A stretch of DNA of 56,382 nt from contig NZ_JXOK01000001.1 of the NCBI RefSeq assembly GCF_000830505.1, positions 1-56,382 on the forward strand, read 5' to 3'. Positions 1 through 9,242 of the stretch are shown here, in pieces. This DNA comes from Vibrio mytili. GTDB lineage: Bacteria > Pseudomonadota > Gammaproteobacteria > Enterobacterales > Vibrionaceae. Position 1 is the first letter of the stretch; every line of letters begins with the position of its first letter. The position numbers and the translations under genes were made by a program. The notes beneath the pieces were generated by a model. That model was not told the origin of the DNA. It saw nothing but the letters and a program-made list of their open reading frames with translations, and ran no database searches.

Positions 1-955
1 GGGCTTATAAAACCTAATAGTAATGAAAGTAAAACACCTGTATATATGAATAAACCATTTAAAGAGTAATAATATATACCTACAACTATAGCCAATGCCA
101 AAGATAAATAGAATAAGACCACTTACCCAATGATTGAAATACAATATTACCTGTTACAATACTGTCATTCCTTTGAGCTTGGATTATCAAAAATGCACCA
201 AAAACAGGAATTAAAGCCAAATACCCAGGCCATAAGTTTTCTTTTGAAATAAAGATATAAGATAAAATTATTAATGCTAATCCAACCCATTCAAATACTT
301 TCTTTCTATTCTCTGCGAGTTTTAACGGGTAAAGATATGCAACACCACCAATCATCATTTCCCACGCTCTGGTAGGTAATAGATAATAAGCAGGATTAGG
401 CCATTTGTAGGTTGCTATCACACAGAAGATAAAGCCCAACACCGTTCCAACTAAAACAGTCGCTTTCATAGCCTTTAACGATATAAACTTTCTCATAGCA
501 ACAAGAACTAATGGATAGATTATGTAGAACTGCCATTCAGCAGATAAAGACCAAGTATGTAAAAGCCATTTTTCGTGTGAAGCAGCATCAAAGTAACCAG
601 ACTCTCTCCAATATATGATATTGGATAAAAAGCCCATACTGCTACCTACGTGCTTTCCTAATACTTTGTAATCAAGTGGAGTAAGGTAGAACCAACCGAA
701 CACTAACAAGGCCAGACAAAGAACCGCTAATGCAGGTATGATCCTGTTCGCTCTCGCAACATAAAACTTCAAAATAGAAAAGTTTTCTTGCTCAATACCT
801 CTAAATATTATCCCTGTCATTAAGAAACCAGAAATAACAAAAAACACGTCTACCCCTGCAAAACCGCCGGGCATCCAACTCGCATTAAAATGAAATAGCA
901 CAACAGCTATTACTGCTATGGCTCTTAAACCATTTATATCTTTTCTGAACTGCAC
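1..955 (-). CDS. Acyltransferase-3 family membrane protein (OafA/YrhL-like), frameshifted and cut by the window edge
   Basis: Integral membrane O-acyltransferase of the type that acetylates surface polysaccharide such as O-antigen or capsule. The N-terminus holds the family hallmarks: DINGLRAIAVIAVVLFH with the conserved catalytic-type His, GVDVFFVISGFLMT, and later WSLSAEWQFY and SYSIYLWHW. It starts at a GTG (953-955). The frame stops at a TAG at 86-88 directly after WHW. Restoring one C (TGG CTA to TGG CCT) lets it continue as P-I-V-V-G-I-Y-Y-Y and on to the window edge as a hydrophobic helix, as expected for this family. So the stop is a one-base deletion, either a sequencing error or a real inactivation. 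Substrate unknown. The gene is AT-rich relative to its neighbours, consistent with acquisition. Confidence 0.8.
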
Positions 956-1005
956 AAGCCTAAACCAACTGATTAAAATATTTGGGCGTATTTTATACTA
1001 ATACT

Positions 1006-1025
1006 AAGGCAAGGCAAGGCAAGGC
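1006..1025. repeat. Pentanucleotide tandem repeat (AAGGC)x4
   Basis: Four perfect head-to-tail copies of AAGGC lie about 50 bp upstream of the acyltransferase start, so GCCTT x4 on its coding strand, between the comM junction and the gene. Such short repeats can slip and change promoter spacing. No promoter element overlapping the repeat is clear enough to claim that this happens here. Confidence 0.75.
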
Positions 1026-1031
1026 AATTGA

Positions 1032-1268
1032 TTAAAGCTCAATTTTATTCCTGTTAATCTTTCGTAGCACTGTTATTCGTTTAGCAGGAAACTGAAAGTT
1101 AGAATTGATGATCGCGCTACGTACCCGATCTTTAGACTCTTTTACTGTGGTTTCAGGTAGCCCAACCAAGGTAAAACCTGGCATGCCATTGCTGATATGA
1201 ACTTCTACACTCACCGAGGGCGCTTGCACCCCGACACTTGCCCGACTATGAATGATTGCCAGCCCCAT
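1032..1268 (-). pseudogene. comM: comM (Mg chelatase-like ATPase, YifB family), truncated by insertion
   Basis: Codons 1-66 match the N-terminal domain of ComM, a hexameric helicase that drives branch migration during natural transformation: MGLAIIHSRASVGVQAPSV and GLPETTVKESKDRVRSAI are diagnostic. The family continues after KRITV with NLAPADLPKEGG, but here it runs into 12 unrelated codons and a stop. The intact protein is about 507 residues, so all Walker motifs and the AAA+ domain are missing. Divergent placement beside ilvL-ilvG is the standard context. The remnant cannot act as a helicase, so reduced chromosomal transformation is expected if no second copy exists. Confidence 0.9.
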
Positions 1269-1417
1269 ACGCTCTCCAAGTTACTCAATACTCATACCCC
1301 TACAGAGAACCTCACGGTTCCAACCTGTTTGGGTATAACCAAATGTTTTTTATATGTACTTATGTTATATACCGCGTACAAACTGGGGGTTAATGTGAAA
1401 AAAGAATGACTTTTTGC

Positions 1418-1446
1418 TTGTCATGCAACGGAATTGTGTGATACCA
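1418..1446 (+). promoter_or_regulatory. Candidate ilvGMEDA promoter
   Basis: A TTGTCA -35-like hexamer at 1418-1423 is followed after 16-17 bp by a weak GATACC/ATACCA -10-like hexamer, about 70 bp upstream of the leader peptide. The rest of 1269-1417 shows no gene; it would also hold the comM promoter in the opposite direction. Confidence 0.4.
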
Positions 1447-1513
1447 CTAGAGACGCAAACAATTGCGTAGAACATTACACAAAAAATTAACGATAGAAAT
1501 TAACGACAGACAG

Positions 1514-1603
1514 ATGAACCTATTCGCCAAATTCAATTCACTGCTAGCCCTGATTATCGTGGTCATTATTGGCATCACGCGGGGTGTTGTGGGCGAAAGG
1601 TAA
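1514..1603 (+). CDS. ilvL: ilv operon leader peptide
   Basis: A 29-codon ORF between the promoter region and the attenuator terminator. Its middle is packed with the regulatory amino acids: LLALIIVVIIGI, then G-V-V. Ribosome stalling at Leu/Ile/Val codons when the charged tRNAs are scarce would favour antitermination and expression of ilvGMEDA. Its position, length and composition fit IlvL of enterobacteria and vibrios, although the sequence itself is poorly conserved. The ATG at 1514 is the only sensible start. The stop lies 11 bp before the terminator stem, the right spacing for attenuation. Confidence 0.85.
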   Translation: MNLFAKFNSLLALIIVVIIGITRGVVGER

Positions 1604-1614
1604 CCACAAATTAT

Positions 1615-1651
1615 AAAAAACCCCCGCACTGAAAAGTCCGGGGGTTTTTTT
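1615..1651 (+). terminator. ilv attenuator terminator
   Basis: A 12-bp stem pairs AAAAAACCCCCG (1615-1626) with CGGGGGTTTTTT (1639-1650), followed by one more T. It sits directly after ilvL and 121 bp before ilvG, the classical intrinsic attenuator position. Confidence 0.9.
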
Positions 1652-1772
1652 ACAACTACAAGTTGTCATCTGTCTAACCCTTGGACAGTTTAACGGGAAG
1701 AATGGGAGTGCACATGAAGTGCAACACATATGGCGATAGCTACGAGCCTCAACGTAGCAAAGGAGGTTTACG

Positions 1773-3419
1773 ATGACTGGAGCACAACTTGTCGTAGCCG
1801 CTTTAAGACAGCAAGGCATCAATACCATATTTGGCTACCCTGGCGGAGCCATCATGCCCATCTATGATGCCTTGTATGACGGAGGTGTTGAACACATCTT
1901 ATGCCGTCATGAACAAGGGGCAGCCATGGCCGCTATAGGTATGGCTCGTTCAACTCAAGATGTTGCTGTTTGCATGGCAACTTCCGGCCCTGGCGCCACT
2001 AACCTCGTTACCGGCCTTGCCGATGCGTTCCTTGATTCCGTTCCACTGGTCGCCATTACGGGTCAAGTAGCCAGCTCCCATATCGGTACCGACGCCTTCC
2101 AAGAAATGGATGTGATCGGTATGTCCCTCGCCTGTACCAAACACAGCTACTTGGTCACTGAAATCGAAGACCTAGCTCCAACACTGGCTGAAGCATTTGA
2201 AGTAGCCAAAACCGGTCGTCCAGGTCCTGTTATTGTTGACATCGCTAAAGACGTTCAGCTTGCACAGGCACCAACCGATTTGCTGCCACCATATGTTGCA
2301 CCGCCTATCGAAGATGTTGCCGCCGCAGACGTTAAGCGAGCTCAAGAAGTGTTAGCCGCTTCGACACGCCCTGTACTTTACGTCGGTGGTGGTGTTCAGC
2401 TCGCCAAAGCAACGGATGCAGTACGAGAGTTCTTACGTCTGAACCCTATGCCAGTGGTAAGCACTCTGAAAGGCCTAGGCACCATTGAACGCCACGATCC
2501 CCATTACTTGGGCATGCTAGGTATGCACGGAACCAAAGCCGCAAACCTTGTTGTACAGGAATCGGATCTGTTGATTGTTGTTGGTGCGCGATTTGATGAC
2601 CGTGTGACAGGAAAACTCGACACGTTTGCTCCGAATGCAAAAGTGATTCACATTGATATTGATGCGGCAGAAATTCATAAGCTGCGCCACGCCAATGCTC
2701 CACTGCGTGGTGACATCAATACGATTCTTCCTCAGTTAGAACTGACACAAGACATCACTCCTTGGGTTCACCACAGTGAAAGTTTACGTAGTGGCTTTAA
2801 GTGGCGTTATGACCACCCTGGCGAGCTTATCTATGCGCCACTATTACTCAAACAGTTATCCGATATGATGCCGGATAGCTCGATTGTCTCAACGGATGTC
2901 GGCCAACATCAGATGTGGGCAGCACAGCATATTCAGCCGCGTGATCCGCAAAATTTCATCACCTCCGCAGGTCTAGGCACGATGGGCTTTGGCCTACCCG
3001 CAGCGATGGGGGCAGCAGTCGCGCGTCCGGATGATCAGTCTATTCTTATAACGGGTGACGGGTCATTTATGATGAACGTCCAAGAATTAGGTACATTAAA
3101 ACGTCGCCAAATTCCGGTGAAGATTGTGCTCCTTAATAACCAACGCCTAGGCATGGTGCGCCAGTGGCAATCGCTATTTTTCGATGGCCGCCACAGTGAA
3201 ACCATTCTTGACGACAACCCTGACTTCGTGATGCTAGCCAAAGCATTCGATATTCCGGGTAAAACCATCACCAAGAAAGAAGAAGTGGAGCCAGCATTGA
3301 AAGAGATGCTAGCGAGCAAAACTTCTTACATGCTTCACGTTTTAATCGATGAAGAAGAAAACGTGTGGCCTTTGGTACCGCCAGGCGCCTCAAACAGTGA
3401 TATGTTGGAAAACACATAG
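1773..3419 (+). CDS. ilvG: Acetolactate synthase isozyme II, large (catalytic) subunit
   Basis: ThDP-dependent enzyme condensing pyruvate with pyruvate or 2-ketobutyrate, the first common step of Val/Leu and Ile synthesis. At 548 residues it has the standard length. Visible features are the N-terminal TPP-binding domain with [12 protein letters not shown] and the catalytic Glu in [11 protein letters not shown], the central domain with [12 protein letters not shown], and the C-terminal TPP/Mg motif [12 protein letters not shown] followed by N-N. It is full length, unlike the frameshifted ilvG of E. coli K-12. A strong AAAGGAGG ribosome site precedes the ATG. It is first in ilvGMEDA, 11 bp ahead of its regulatory partner ilvM, and is controlled by the upstream attenuator. 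Confidence 0.97.
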   Translation: MTGAQLVVAALRQQGINTIFGYPGGAIMPIYDALYDGGVEHILCRHEQGAAMAAIGMARSTQDVAVCMATSGPGATNLVTGLADAFLDSVPLVAITGQVASSHIGTDAFQEMDVIGMSLACTKHSYLVTEIEDLAPTLAEAFEVAKTGRPGPVIVDIAKDVQLAQAPTDLLPPYVAPPIEDVAAADVKRAQEVLAASTRPVLYVGGGVQLAKATDAVREFLRLNPMPVVSTLKGLGTIERHDPHYLGMLGMHGTKAANLVVQESDLLIVVGARFDDRVTGKLDTFAPNAKVIHIDIDAAEIHKLRHANAPLRGDINTILPQLELTQDITPWVHHSESLRSGFKWRYDHPGELIYAPLLLKQLSDMMPDSSIVSTDVGQHQMWAAQHIQPRDPQNFITSAGLGTMGFGLPAAMGAAVARPDDQSILITGDGSFMMNVQELGTLKRRQIPVKIVLLNNQRLGMVRQWQSLFFDGRHSETILDDNPDFVMLAKAFDIPGKTITKKEEVEPALKEMLASKTSYMLHVLIDEEENVWPLVPPGASNSDMLENT

Positions 3420-3430
3420 GAGACCATCAC

Positions 3431-3715
3431 ATGGACAGATATTTACTCGATATCAAAGCCGATGACAAACCGGTACTGTTAGAGCGCGTTCTACGTGTGA
3501 TTCGTCACCGAGGCTTTGTGATAAAACAAGTTGCCGCGACGCAAAACCATGAAAGTAAAGTGGCCAGCGTGGAGATCATTGTCGATAGCGACCGGCCAAT
3601 TTCGTTTTTGATCAATCAGATTGAAAAGTTGTGGGACGTGCGTAAAGTTGAGGTGCTAAAAATCCGCAACGATGAGCTGCCAAATCACAACTTACAACAA
3701 CAAGTAAGTGCATAA
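3431..3715 (+). CDS. ilvM: Acetolactate synthase isozyme II, small (regulatory) subunit
   Basis: A 94-residue single ACT-domain protein that binds and activates IlvG. The start MDRYLLDIKADDKPVLLERV and the following RVIRHRGF are typical of IlvM; the family is about 85-95 residues. E. coli isozyme II is insensitive to valine, which I infer here by homology only. It lies between ilvG and ilvE with 11-12 bp gaps and is cotranscribed. Confidence 0.93.
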   Translation: MDRYLLDIKADDKPVLLERVLRVIRHRGFVIKQVAATQNHESKVASVEIIVDSDRPISFLINQIEKLWDVRKVEVLKIRNDELPNHNLQQQVSA

Positions 3716-3727
3716 GGAAGGCAATAA

Positions 3728-4666
3728 ATGGCAACGAAAACAGCAGATTTCATTTGGTTTAATGGCGAGATGGTGCCGTGGGCAGAGGCAAACGTACACG
3801 TTTTGACTCATGCGATGCACTACGGTACCTCGGTATTTGAAGGCGTACGTTGTTACAACACGCCCAAGGGTCCAATTGTCTTCCGTCACCGCGAGCACGC
3901 ACAACGCTTAAAAGATTCTGCCAAGATTTATCGCTTCCCTATTCCATACTCTGTGGAAGAAATCATGGAAGCCACCCGTGAAACCTTACGCCAAAACAAA
4001 CTGGATAATGCTTACATTCGCCCACTGGGTTTTGTTGGTAATGTCGGCTTAGGTGTATGTCCTCCAGTCGGCACTGAAATGGACCTGATTATCGCGGCGT
4101 TCCCATGGGGTTCGTATTTAGGTGAAGAAGCATTAGAGAAAGGCGTGGATGCCATGATTTCCAGTTGGAACCGCGCTGCACCCAACACCATTCCAACCGC
4201 AGCAAAAGCGGGAGGCAACTACCTATCTTCATTATTAGTAGGCGGTGAAGCTCGTCGTCACGGTTACGATGAAGGTATTGCGCTCAGCGTGGACGGTTAT
4301 CTGTCGGAAGGCGCGGGTGAGAATATCTTTGTCATCAAAGATGGCGTGATCACAACCCCACCAGCAACCAGTGCGATATTACCGGGCATCACTCGTGACT
4401 CAATCATGACCATTGCGCGTGATAAAGGCTATGACGTACGCGAAGCGAACATCGCTCGTGAAGCACTTTATCTAGCGGACGAAGTCTTTATGACCGGAAC
4501 CGCAGCGGAAATCGTACCTGTCGCAACCGTCGACAAAATTGAAGTGGGCAACGGTAAACGTGGCCCTATCACTAAAGAATTGCAACAAGCCTACTTTGGC
4601 CTATTTAACGGCACCACTGAGGACAAGTGGGGCTGGTTAGACTATGTGTACCCAGAGCAGAAGTAA
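3728..4666 (+). CDS. ilvE: Branched-chain amino acid aminotransferase
   Basis: PLP-dependent class IV aminotransferase that interconverts Val, Leu and Ile with their 2-oxo acids using glutamate. At 312 residues it is close to E. coli IlvE (309). The N-terminal HAMHYGTSVFEGVRCY is the family substrate loop. The Schiff-base lysine is the K in PTAAKAGGNYLSS (about residue 163), and LSEGAGENIFVI and FMTGTAAEIVPV are further fold-IV motifs. A GGAAGG-type ribosome site precedes the ATG. It is third in the ilv operon. Confidence 0.97.
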   Translation: MATKTADFIWFNGEMVPWAEANVHVLTHAMHYGTSVFEGVRCYNTPKGPIVFRHREHAQRLKDSAKIYRFPIPYSVEEIMEATRETLRQNKLDNAYIRPLGFVGNVGLGVCPPVGTEMDLIIAAFPWGSYLGEEALEKGVDAMISSWNRAAPNTIPTAAKAGGNYLSSLLVGGEARRHGYDEGIALSVDGYLSEGAGENIFVIKDGVITTPPATSAILPGITRDSIMTIARDKGYDVREANIAREALYLADEVFMTGTAAEIVPVATVDKIEVGNGKRGPITKELQQAYFGLFNGTTEDKWGWLDYVYPEQK

Positions 4667-4680
4667 GAAGGAATTAAGAA

Positions 4681-6522
4681 ATGCCAAAATATAGATCAGC
4701 AACCACCACACATGGTCGTAACATGGCGGGTGCTCGTGCGCTCTGGCGTGCTACTGGTGTAAAAGATGATGACTTCGGAAAACCAATCATCGCGGTCGTG
4801 AACTCATTTACTCAGTTTGTTCCGGGGCACGTTCACCTTAAAGATATGGGTCAATTGGTTGCCGGTGAAATCGAAAAAGCCGGTGGTATCGCGAAAGAAT
4901 TCAATACCATTGCGGTCGATGACGGCATCGCAATGGGTCACGGCGGCATGCTTTACTCATTGCCGTCACGTGAACTGATCGCCGACTCTGTGGAGTACAT
5001 GGTCAACGCACACTGCGCTGATGCTATGGTGTGTATTTCGAACTGTGACAAAATCACTCCGGGAATGATGATGGCAGCAATGCGCCTTAATATTCCAGTG
5101 ATCTTCGTGTCTGGTGGCCCGATGGAAGCGGGTAAAACCAAGCTTTCTGATCAGATCATTAAACTCGACTTGGTTGACGCAATGATCCAAGGCGCCGATC
5201 CAACGGTTTCGGATCAACAGAGTGAACAGATCGAACGTTCCGCGTGTCCAACTTGTGGTTCGTGCTCAGGCATGTTTACCGCCAACTCAATGAACTGTCT
5301 AACCGAAGCGTTAGGCCTCTCTCAGCCAGGTAACGGGTCTATGCTGGCAACGCATGCCGACCGTGAGCAATTGTTTATTAATGCTGGTAAACGCATCGTT
5401 GAACTAACAAAACGTTACTACGAACAAGATGACGCATCTGCCCTACCGCGTAACATCGCTAATCGCGCAGCCTTTGAAAATGCGATGGCATTGGACATTG
5501 CCATGGGTGGCTCTAGCAACACCGTTCTGCACCTGTTAGCAGCGGCACAAGAAGGTGAAGTAGACTTCGACATGAACGACATCGATGAAATGTCTCGTCG
5601 CGTTCCTCACCTATGTAAAGTGGCTCCATCGACTCAGAAATACCATATGGAAGATGTCCACCGTGCGGGAGGCGTCATGGCTATCTTGGGTGAGCTAGAC
5701 CGCGCAGGCTTGTTAAACGGTAATACACACACCGTCCTGGGCATGACCATGCAACAGCAGCTTGCCGAGTACGACATCATCCAAACCGAAAACGAAGAGG
5801 TACTTAAATTCTTCCGCGCTGGTCCTGCAGGTATTCGTACCACCCAAGCCTTCTCGCAAGATTGCCGTTGGGATCGCCTTGACGATGACCGTGTTGATGG
5901 CTGTATCCGCTCAAAAGACAACGCATTCAGTCAAGAAGGTGGTCTAGCGGTCCTTTCCGGTAACATTGCCGTTGATGGATGTATCGTTAAAACCGCTGGT
6001 GTAGATGAAGAAAACCTTAAATTCCAAGGCCCTGCAATTGTTTTCGAAAGTCAAGATTCGGCAGTGGATGGTATTTTAGGCGGTAAAGTGAAAGCTGGCG
6101 AAGTGGTTGTTATCCGTTACGAAGGGCCTAAAGGCGGTCCAGGTATGCAAGAAATGCTTTACCCAACCACGTACCTAAAATCCATGGGTCTGGGTAAATC
6201 GTGCGCCCTACTAACGGATGGCCGTTTCTCAGGTGGAACATCAGGCTTATCAATCGGCCACGCCTCTCCAGAAGCGGCGAGTGGTGGTACGATCGGCTTG
6301 GTTCAGGATGGTGACATTATCACCATTGATATCCCAAGCCGTTCCATCACACTTGATGTCCCAGAAGATGAGCTCGCTGCACGCCGAGCAAAACAAGATG
6401 AGTTAGGCTGGAAACCCGCTGACCGTCAACGTGACGTTTCTTTTGCGCTGAAAGCGTACGCAAGTATGGCAACCAGTGCTGACAAAGGGGCAGTACGAGA
6501 CAAATCTAAGCTAGAGGGCTAG
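4681..6522 (+). CDS. ilvD: Dihydroxy-acid dehydratase
   Basis: Iron-sulfur dehydratase giving 2-ketoisovalerate and 2-keto-3-methylvalerate, the third enzyme of the Val/Ile pathway. Its 613 residues match the family (E. coli 616). Cluster-binding cysteines are visible in [14 protein letters not shown] and [19 protein letters not shown], with the C-terminal domain [22 protein letters not shown]. It lies 14 bp after ilvE and 5 bp before ilvA, so is tightly coupled in the operon. The cluster implies sensitivity to oxidants. Confidence 0.97.
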   Translation: MPKYRSATTTHGRNMAGARALWRATGVKDDDFGKPIIAVVNSFTQFVPGHVHLKDMGQLVAGEIEKAGGIAKEFNTIAVDDGIAMGHGGMLYSLPSRELIADSVEYMVNAHCADAMVCISNCDKITPGMMMAAMRLNIPVIFVSGGPMEAGKTKLSDQIIKLDLVDAMIQGADPTVSDQQSEQIERSACPTCGSCSGMFTANSMNCLTEALGLSQPGNGSMLATHADREQLFINAGKRIVELTKRYYEQDDASALPRNIANRAAFENAMALDIAMGGSSNTVLHLLAAAQEGEVDFDMNDIDEMSRRVPHLCKVAPSTQKYHMEDVHRAGGVMAILGELDRAGLLNGNTHTVLGMTMQQQLAEYDIIQTENEEVLKFFRAGPAGIRTTQAFSQDCRWDRLDDDRVDGCIRSKDNAFSQEGGLAVLSGNIAVDGCIVKTAGVDEENLKFQGPAIVFESQDSAVDGILGGKVKAGEVVVIRYEGPKGGPGMQEMLYPTTYLKSMGLGKSCALLTDGRFSGGTSGLSIGHASPEAASGGTIGLVQDGDIITIDIPSRSITLDVPEDELAARRAKQDELGWKPADRQRDVSFALKAYASMATSADKGAVRDKSKLEG

Positions 6523-6527
6523 CAGCG

Positions 6528-8072
6528 ATGGAATCTCAACCCGAAAAGACAGTCAATCAAACTGGCGCAGATTATCTGCGTCAAATCCTACGTGCACCGG
6601 TTTATGAAGTCGCAACGGTCACCCCTTTACAAGACATGCCTCGCTTGTCTGCACGCATTGGCAATCATGTACAGATCAAACGTGAAGATCGCCAACCTGT
6701 GCACTCATTTAAGCTACGCGGGGCATACAATATGGTCGCTAGCTTATCGGAAGAGCAAAAAGCCGCGGGAGTGATTGCCGCTTCAGCAGGTAACCATGCT
6801 CAAGGCATGGCGCTTTCTGGAACCAAATTAGGCATCAAAACAACGATTGTGATGCCAAAAACAACACCAGATATCAAAGTTGACGCTGTGCGCAGCTTTG
6901 GTGGTAATGTCGTCCTGCATGGCAGCAACTTTGATGAAGCCAAAGCAGAAGCTGAGCGTTTATCGGAGGAGTATGGTTACACCTTCGTACCTCCGTTTGA
7001 TCACCCACTAGTGATTGCCGGGCAAGGCACCATTGGCATGGAAATGCTGCGACAAAATGGTCACTTAGAATACATTTTTGTGCCAGTGGGCGGTGGTGGC
7101 TTAGCCGCTGGTGTTGCAGTATTGGTGAAACAACTGATGCCAGAAATCAAAGTCATTGCAGTCGAGCCAGAAGATTCTTCGTGTCTGAAAGCAGCGCTGG
7201 ATGCAGGTGAGCCGGTGGTTCTTGATCAAGTCAGCATGTTTGCTGATGGGGTTGCGGTAAAACGCATTGGTGAAGAGACGTTCCGTTTATGCCAGAAATA
7301 CATTGATGGCCATGTTGCTGTGTCTAGTGACGAAATCTGCGCCGCAGTGAAAGACATCTTTGAAGACACCCGAGCCATCGCTGAGCCTTCTGGTGCGTTG
7401 GCTTTAGCAGGCTTGAAGAAGTTCGTAGAACAAAACCATCTCGAAGGCAAAAACTTAGGTACCGTCCTTTCTGGTGCTAACACCAACTTCCATGGTCTGC
7501 GTTATGTTTCCGAGCGCTGTGAACTGGGTGAAAAGCGCGAAGGTTTGCTCGCGGTGACCATTCCAGAGCGCCAAGGAGCATTCTTAGAGTTTTGCAACTT
7601 GATTGGTGGTCGTGCTGTTACTGAGTTCAACTACCGCTACAACGACGATCAGTTAGCCAATATATTTGTCGGGGTACGTCTGCAAGGCGGGCAAGAAGAA
7701 CTGGAACAAATCATTCACGATCTTCGTGATGGTGGTTATCCCGTCGTGGATCTTTCCGATGATGAAATGGCGAAGCTACATATTCGCTATATGATCGGCG
7801 GAAAACCATCAAAGCCACTGACAGAGCGTCTGTACAGCTTTGAATTTCCTGAATACCCGGGCGCACTGCTTAAGTTCCTGAGTACGTTAGGAACACATTG
7901 GAACATCAGCTTGTTCAACTATCGCAATCATGGTGCCGATTACGGTCGAGTTCTTTGTGGTTTCGAGTTAAATGAAGGCGATTTGGCCCAGTTTACGACG
8001 CACTTACGTGAGCTTGGTTACCAATATAAAGATGAAACAGACAACCCATCGTATAAGTTCTTTTTATCCTAA
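6528..8072 (+). CDS. ilvA: Biosynthetic L-threonine dehydratase
   Basis: PLP enzyme deaminating threonine to 2-ketobutyrate, the committed step to isoleucine. Its 514 residues match E. coli IlvA. The catalytic domain shows the PLP lysine in HSFKLRGAYNM (about residue 64), ASAGNHAQG and the glycine loop VPVGGGGLAAG. The C-terminal third carries two ACT-like regulatory regions, beginning near REGLLAVTIPERQGAF and again near ERLYSFEFPEYPGALL, which bind Ile (inhibitor) and Val (activator) in the family. It closes the operon and is followed by a strong terminator. Confidence 0.97.
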   Translation: MESQPEKTVNQTGADYLRQILRAPVYEVATVTPLQDMPRLSARIGNHVQIKREDRQPVHSFKLRGAYNMVASLSEEQKAAGVIAASAGNHAQGMALSGTKLGIKTTIVMPKTTPDIKVDAVRSFGGNVVLHGSNFDEAKAEAERLSEEYGYTFVPPFDHPLVIAGQGTIGMEMLRQNGHLEYIFVPVGGGGLAAGVAVLVKQLMPEIKVIAVEPEDSSCLKAALDAGEPVVLDQVSMFADGVAVKRIGEETFRLCQKYIDGHVAVSSDEICAAVKDIFEDTRAIAEPSGALALAGLKKFVEQNHLEGKNLGTVLSGANTNFHGLRYVSERCELGEKREGLLAVTIPERQGAFLEFCNLIGGRAVTEFNYRYNDDQLANIFVGVRLQGGQEELEQIIHDLRDGGYPVVDLSDDEMAKLHIRYMIGGKPSKPLTERLYSFEFPEYPGALLKFLSTLGTHWNISLFNYRNHGADYGRVLCGFELNEGDLAQFTTHLRELGYQYKDETDNPSYKFFLS

Positions 8073-8095
8073 GTTGTGCTGATACTCATCCACCT

Positions 8096-8124
8096 AAAAC
8101 ACCTCGCCATCGCGAGGTGTTTTT
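8096..8124 (+). terminator. ilvGMEDA operon terminator
   Basis: An 11-bp perfect stem AAAACACCTCG/CGAGGTGTTTT with a 6-nt loop ends in a T run, 24 bp after the ilvA stop. Confidence 0.9.
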
Positions 8125-8184
8125 AAACCAAGCACAGTCATCAAGTTCTCAAAAGTGGCGTAAGATCCATGGCAATGGCGAGCA

Positions 8185-9087
8185 TCAATGTTGTAACCAA
8201 TCTTGGTGTAATTGACTGGATGATCCTAAATAATCAACCATCCATTGGATCAACTTATGGTTGTCATCTTTACGCCATACTAAGCAACAGTGGCTGAGTG
8301 GCATCTCATCCGGTAATACTTTTTCTACCAGTACACCTTGGTTAATTAACGGCATCGCAATGTGGCGCGGCATATACCCTACACCCACCCCATTTTTCAG
8401 ACATTCAATGGCACTGTACCAATTCGGTAATAGCAGCCGTCTCTGTTGTGGATAATGCCCCGTATGACGCTTAGGCAGCACATTAGACGTATCATCCAAG
8501 CAAATGGCTGGAAACTGGCTGACAAACGCTTCGGTTAAAACCTGTTGGCGCACACACGGGTGAGCAGGAGACATGACAAATGCCCAATCTAATTTACCCA
8601 TCTCTTTTACTTCAAAATCTCCCCCAACTGGAATGGCCGACGTTGCGCCAACAACGATATCTGCTCGTCCTTGTGCGATAGCTTCCCAAGACCCATTGAA
8701 CACTTCCATATTGATTTGCAGTTCAGCAAAATCAAACTCACGATAAAAGTCATCCACCAGCGGCTTAAGTTTGTCCAGTTTTACCACATTATCCAAGGTC
8801 AACTTAAGCGTACTTTGCCAACCATGCGCGGCGCGGCGGGTTTGCATCTTCACCTCTTCCATCTGTCGCAATAAAGAGCGAGCTTCGGCGATAAATAGCT
8901 CCCCAGCTGGGGTCAGCTCTACTTTTCTGGGTAACCGACGAAACAACACCACATTTAAATCTTTCTCTACCTGCCGAACCGCATAACTGATCGCAGAAGG
9001 GACCTTATGTAACACGTCCGCCGCTGCGGTAAAACTGCCTAACCGAGCAACGGTATCGAGCAGCTCTAAAGAAGATTTAGAGAACAT
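8185..9087 (-). CDS. punR: LysR-family regulator of purine nucleoside export
   Basis: A 300-residue LysR-type regulator. The N-terminal winged helix-turn-helix covers about residues 1-60 (SLELLDTVARLGSFTAAADV, VPSAISYAVRQVEKDL), followed by the effector-binding domain. It aligns along its length with E. coli PunR (YdhB): shared stretches include VPSAxSYxVRQxE, EVFNGxWxA and GATxAIPVGG. It is divergent from punC with a 155-bp intergenic region, the standard LysR regulator-target layout. By homology it activates punC, with purine nucleosides as the likely signal. Confidence 0.85.
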   Translation of the reverse strand: MFSKSSLELLDTVARLGSFTAAADVLHKVPSAISYAVRQVEKDLNVVLFRRLPRKVELTPAGELFIAEARSLLRQMEEVKMQTRRAAHGWQSTLKLTLDNVVKLDKLKPLVDDFYREFDFAELQINMEVFNGSWEAIAQGRADIVVGATSAIPVGGDFEVKEMGKLDWAFVMSPAHPCVRQQVLTEAFVSQFPAICLDDTSNVLPKRHTGHYPQQRRLLLPNWYSAIECLKNGVGVGYMPRHIAMPLINQGVLVEKVLPDEMPLSHCCLVWRKDDNHKLIQWMVDYLGSSSQLHQDWLQH

Positions 9088-9242
9088 CCACGCCTAACCT
9101 TTCAAAAATTTTGATTCATAACCAACAATTTTAACGTTTTATTTTTAACAGATCGAAAAATACAATGAAAAGGTAAATAAATCAGGGTTGGCGCCAACTG
9201 ATATTGATTAAAAAATAATTAAAAAATTTGATTGGTAATAAA
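9088..9242. promoter_or_regulatory. Divergent punR/punC control region
   Basis: A 155-bp, strongly AT-rich gap between two divergent starts. It holds short dyads such as CAAAAATTTTG near 9103-9113, but I cannot assign a definite PunR operator or -35/-10 pair. Confidence 0.5.

Larger units (their letters stand above)
1..1067. mobile_element. End of a foreign insertion interrupting comM (runs off the window)
   Basis: The comM reading frame loses its family sequence just after the codon at 1068-1070, and everything to the left is unrelated, clearly AT-richer DNA carrying an acyltransferase gene. The ilvL-ilvG flank on the other side is intact, so this is an insertion into, or replacement of, the rest of comM. 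No transposase, integrase or clear terminal inverted repeat is visible in the 1 kb shown, so the element class is unknown. comM is a known insertion site for genomic islands in other gammaproteobacteria, such as the AbaR islands of Acinetobacter. The left end and any target duplication lie outside the window. Confidence 0.5.

Noticed and set aside
1032..1268. comM truncation as another one-base frameshift
   Set aside because: None of the three frames to the left restores ComM sequence; the DNA itself is different.
1197..1409. 70-codon frame in the comM-ilvL gap
   Set aside because: It begins inside comM antisense, has no ribosome site and covers the ilv promoter region.
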